Positions 62,920-64,000 of a stretch of DNA of 64,000 nucleotides are shown here, one piece after another (position 1 is the first letter of the stretch; each line of letters begins with the position of its first letter). The notes below the pieces were generated by a model. The model did not search any database. It was not told where the DNA came from and saw only the letters and a program-made list of their open reading frames with translations. Origin of the DNA: Volvox africanus (Eukaryota; Chlorophyta; Chlorophyceae; Chlamydomonadales; Volvocaceae); NCBI GenBank assembly GCA_030268105.1, contig BSDZ01000016.1, positions 2,363,501-2,427,500 of the forward strand, given 5' to 3'. The position numbers and the translations under genes were made by a program.

Positions 62920-63785
62920 TCTCATCTAAGCTTTGATATTTTATTTATGCAGGCTTTCTTTTATTTGTACTTTTTAAATGAGCGTTAGTTTGTTCCAAGT
63001 TGCTGCGTTGCTGGGGGCCGCTACATAAACTAATAATTAATTATGTTATTAAATGTGATGATGATGTGATGTATGTTTATATGCTTTTGGCATTGCTAGG
63101 TTGTGAACTTCCGGTGGTGTAGCTCGCCCATTTTTACCGGGAGGTCAGGAAGTAGGAAAACATTCGGTAGGCGTGCATCCCGTCGCAAAAGAAGGTTCAC
63201 ATGTTTCTTACGTTGTGAACTCTTACGTGGCTGGCTGGGATGGAATGTAATCTGGAACTAAGTGGTGGGAACTCATACGTACGGCGAATTTGGTTGGCAG
63301 CAGGTAACTAATTTGCAAAAGTTGGTGTTGTTACCATTTATAGCTAGCTTCAGCGAGCTTACTGCTGTACTGAAATTGATGATGTATGCTAACCTCCGTC
63401 CGTCATCATTCAAGCTAAATTCGTTGCTCCTAACTCGACACAAGATTACGTTAGAAGGGTCGGTACCCCTGGCTAGGCTAGCTTATTAGAAGGGACCGTA
63501 AGATTGGGTTAGCAGGCTCGGCATCTCTAGCTAGACAAGATTTGGTGTCGGCTTCCCTGATGAAGCCAGAAAAGGCGAGGAGGGCCCCCTACCTGTACAG
63601 TGGTGTGCTTGCTAAACTAGACATCATTTTAGAGATTGTGAGGACTTTGAGATTGAGATTTAGAGATTTTGCACGCGCCTGTAAAGTTTTACACTCATTT
63701 GAACGCATGCCATATATAAGAAACTACTGAATAGGAGGCATTTGATAAATTAACCATTCCGTTCGACGGCCACCCATCTTCCCCA

Positions 63786-63786
<1 letters not shown>
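62920..63786. other. 3' flanking region, no gene recognised
   Basis: Contains only short ORFs without recognisable content. A pair of imperfect direct repeats with GGTTAG / AAGGGNCGGTA-like wording lies near 63450-63540. Confidence 0.4.
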
Positions 63787-63848
<62 letters not shown>

Positions 63849-63893
63849 TTATCTATTTATTTATCTATCTATCTTTCTATTTATCTATCTATC

Positions 63894-63932
<39 letters not shown>
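63787..63932. repeat. (CTAT)n tetranucleotide array
   Basis: About 36 CTAT units with a few TTAT and CTTT interruptions near the window end. Confidence 0.95.
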
Positions 63933-64000
63933 GAACAAAGATAGATTCTGAGGAATCATCAGAGAAAGTAACGAACCTAGAGCAAAGCACAGCATGTGTC

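Overview
This is a eukaryotic nuclear window, most likely from a volvocine (Chlamydomonadales) green alga. The evidence is many short exons with GT..CAG introns, TGTAA-type polyadenylation signals, hydroxyproline-type (S/W)PPSP cell-wall modules, TTTTAGGG-like telomeric motifs, and very long microsatellites in introns. The species is not determined. I rebuilt the gene models by hand from splice sites and reading phase. In the three best models every exon junction keeps phase and the summed length is a multiple of three.

Layout. (1) 57-3837 (+): Ser/Thr protein kinase, 8 exons, with an 11-nt microexon in the activation segment and a CTG/CTA array in the next intron. (2) About 4.6-9.8 kb: no gene recognised; short hairpins, AT microsatellites and one dispersed repeat. 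(3) 9843-12060 (+): secreted protein with a signal peptide, a globular domain and an SPPP-rich hydroxyproline tail. (4) 13174-15653 (-): 3' part of an unrecognised multi-exon gene. (5) 17012-20617 (-): Ala/Pro/Gly/Gln-rich low-complexity protein, 8 exons. (6) 21628-22327 (-): 5' exons of another unrecognised gene, with an unresolved 3' end. (7) 23892-35616 (+): 12-exon secreted TPR-family protein resembling bacterial TPR proteins. Its introns hold a 1.6-kb G-rich minisatellite, several microsatellites and a possible copia Gag remnant. (8) About 36.1-38.4 kb: intergenic, with an interstitial telomere-like tract. (9) 38462-62635 (+): a 25-exon gene for a protein of about 2,827 residues. It has a signal peptide, a Cys-rich and leucine-rich-repeat ectodomain, a ([10 protein letters not shown])n rod, further extracellular domains, and roughly six or seven membrane spans interrupted by a loop of about 970 residues. 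(10) 62.6-64 kb: 3' flank ending in a CTAT array.

Two products, the short hydroxyproline-rich protein and the giant receptor-like protein, fit roles in the extracellular matrix: one as a matrix component and one as a membrane protein anchored in or sensing that matrix. No operon-like logic applies. The most notable observations are the giant LRR/hydroxyproline/multi-pass protein, the activation-segment microexon, a TTAA-flanked foldback element, a four-copy dispersed element next to microsatellites, and the repeated placement of simple-sequence arrays just upstream of 3' splice sites.
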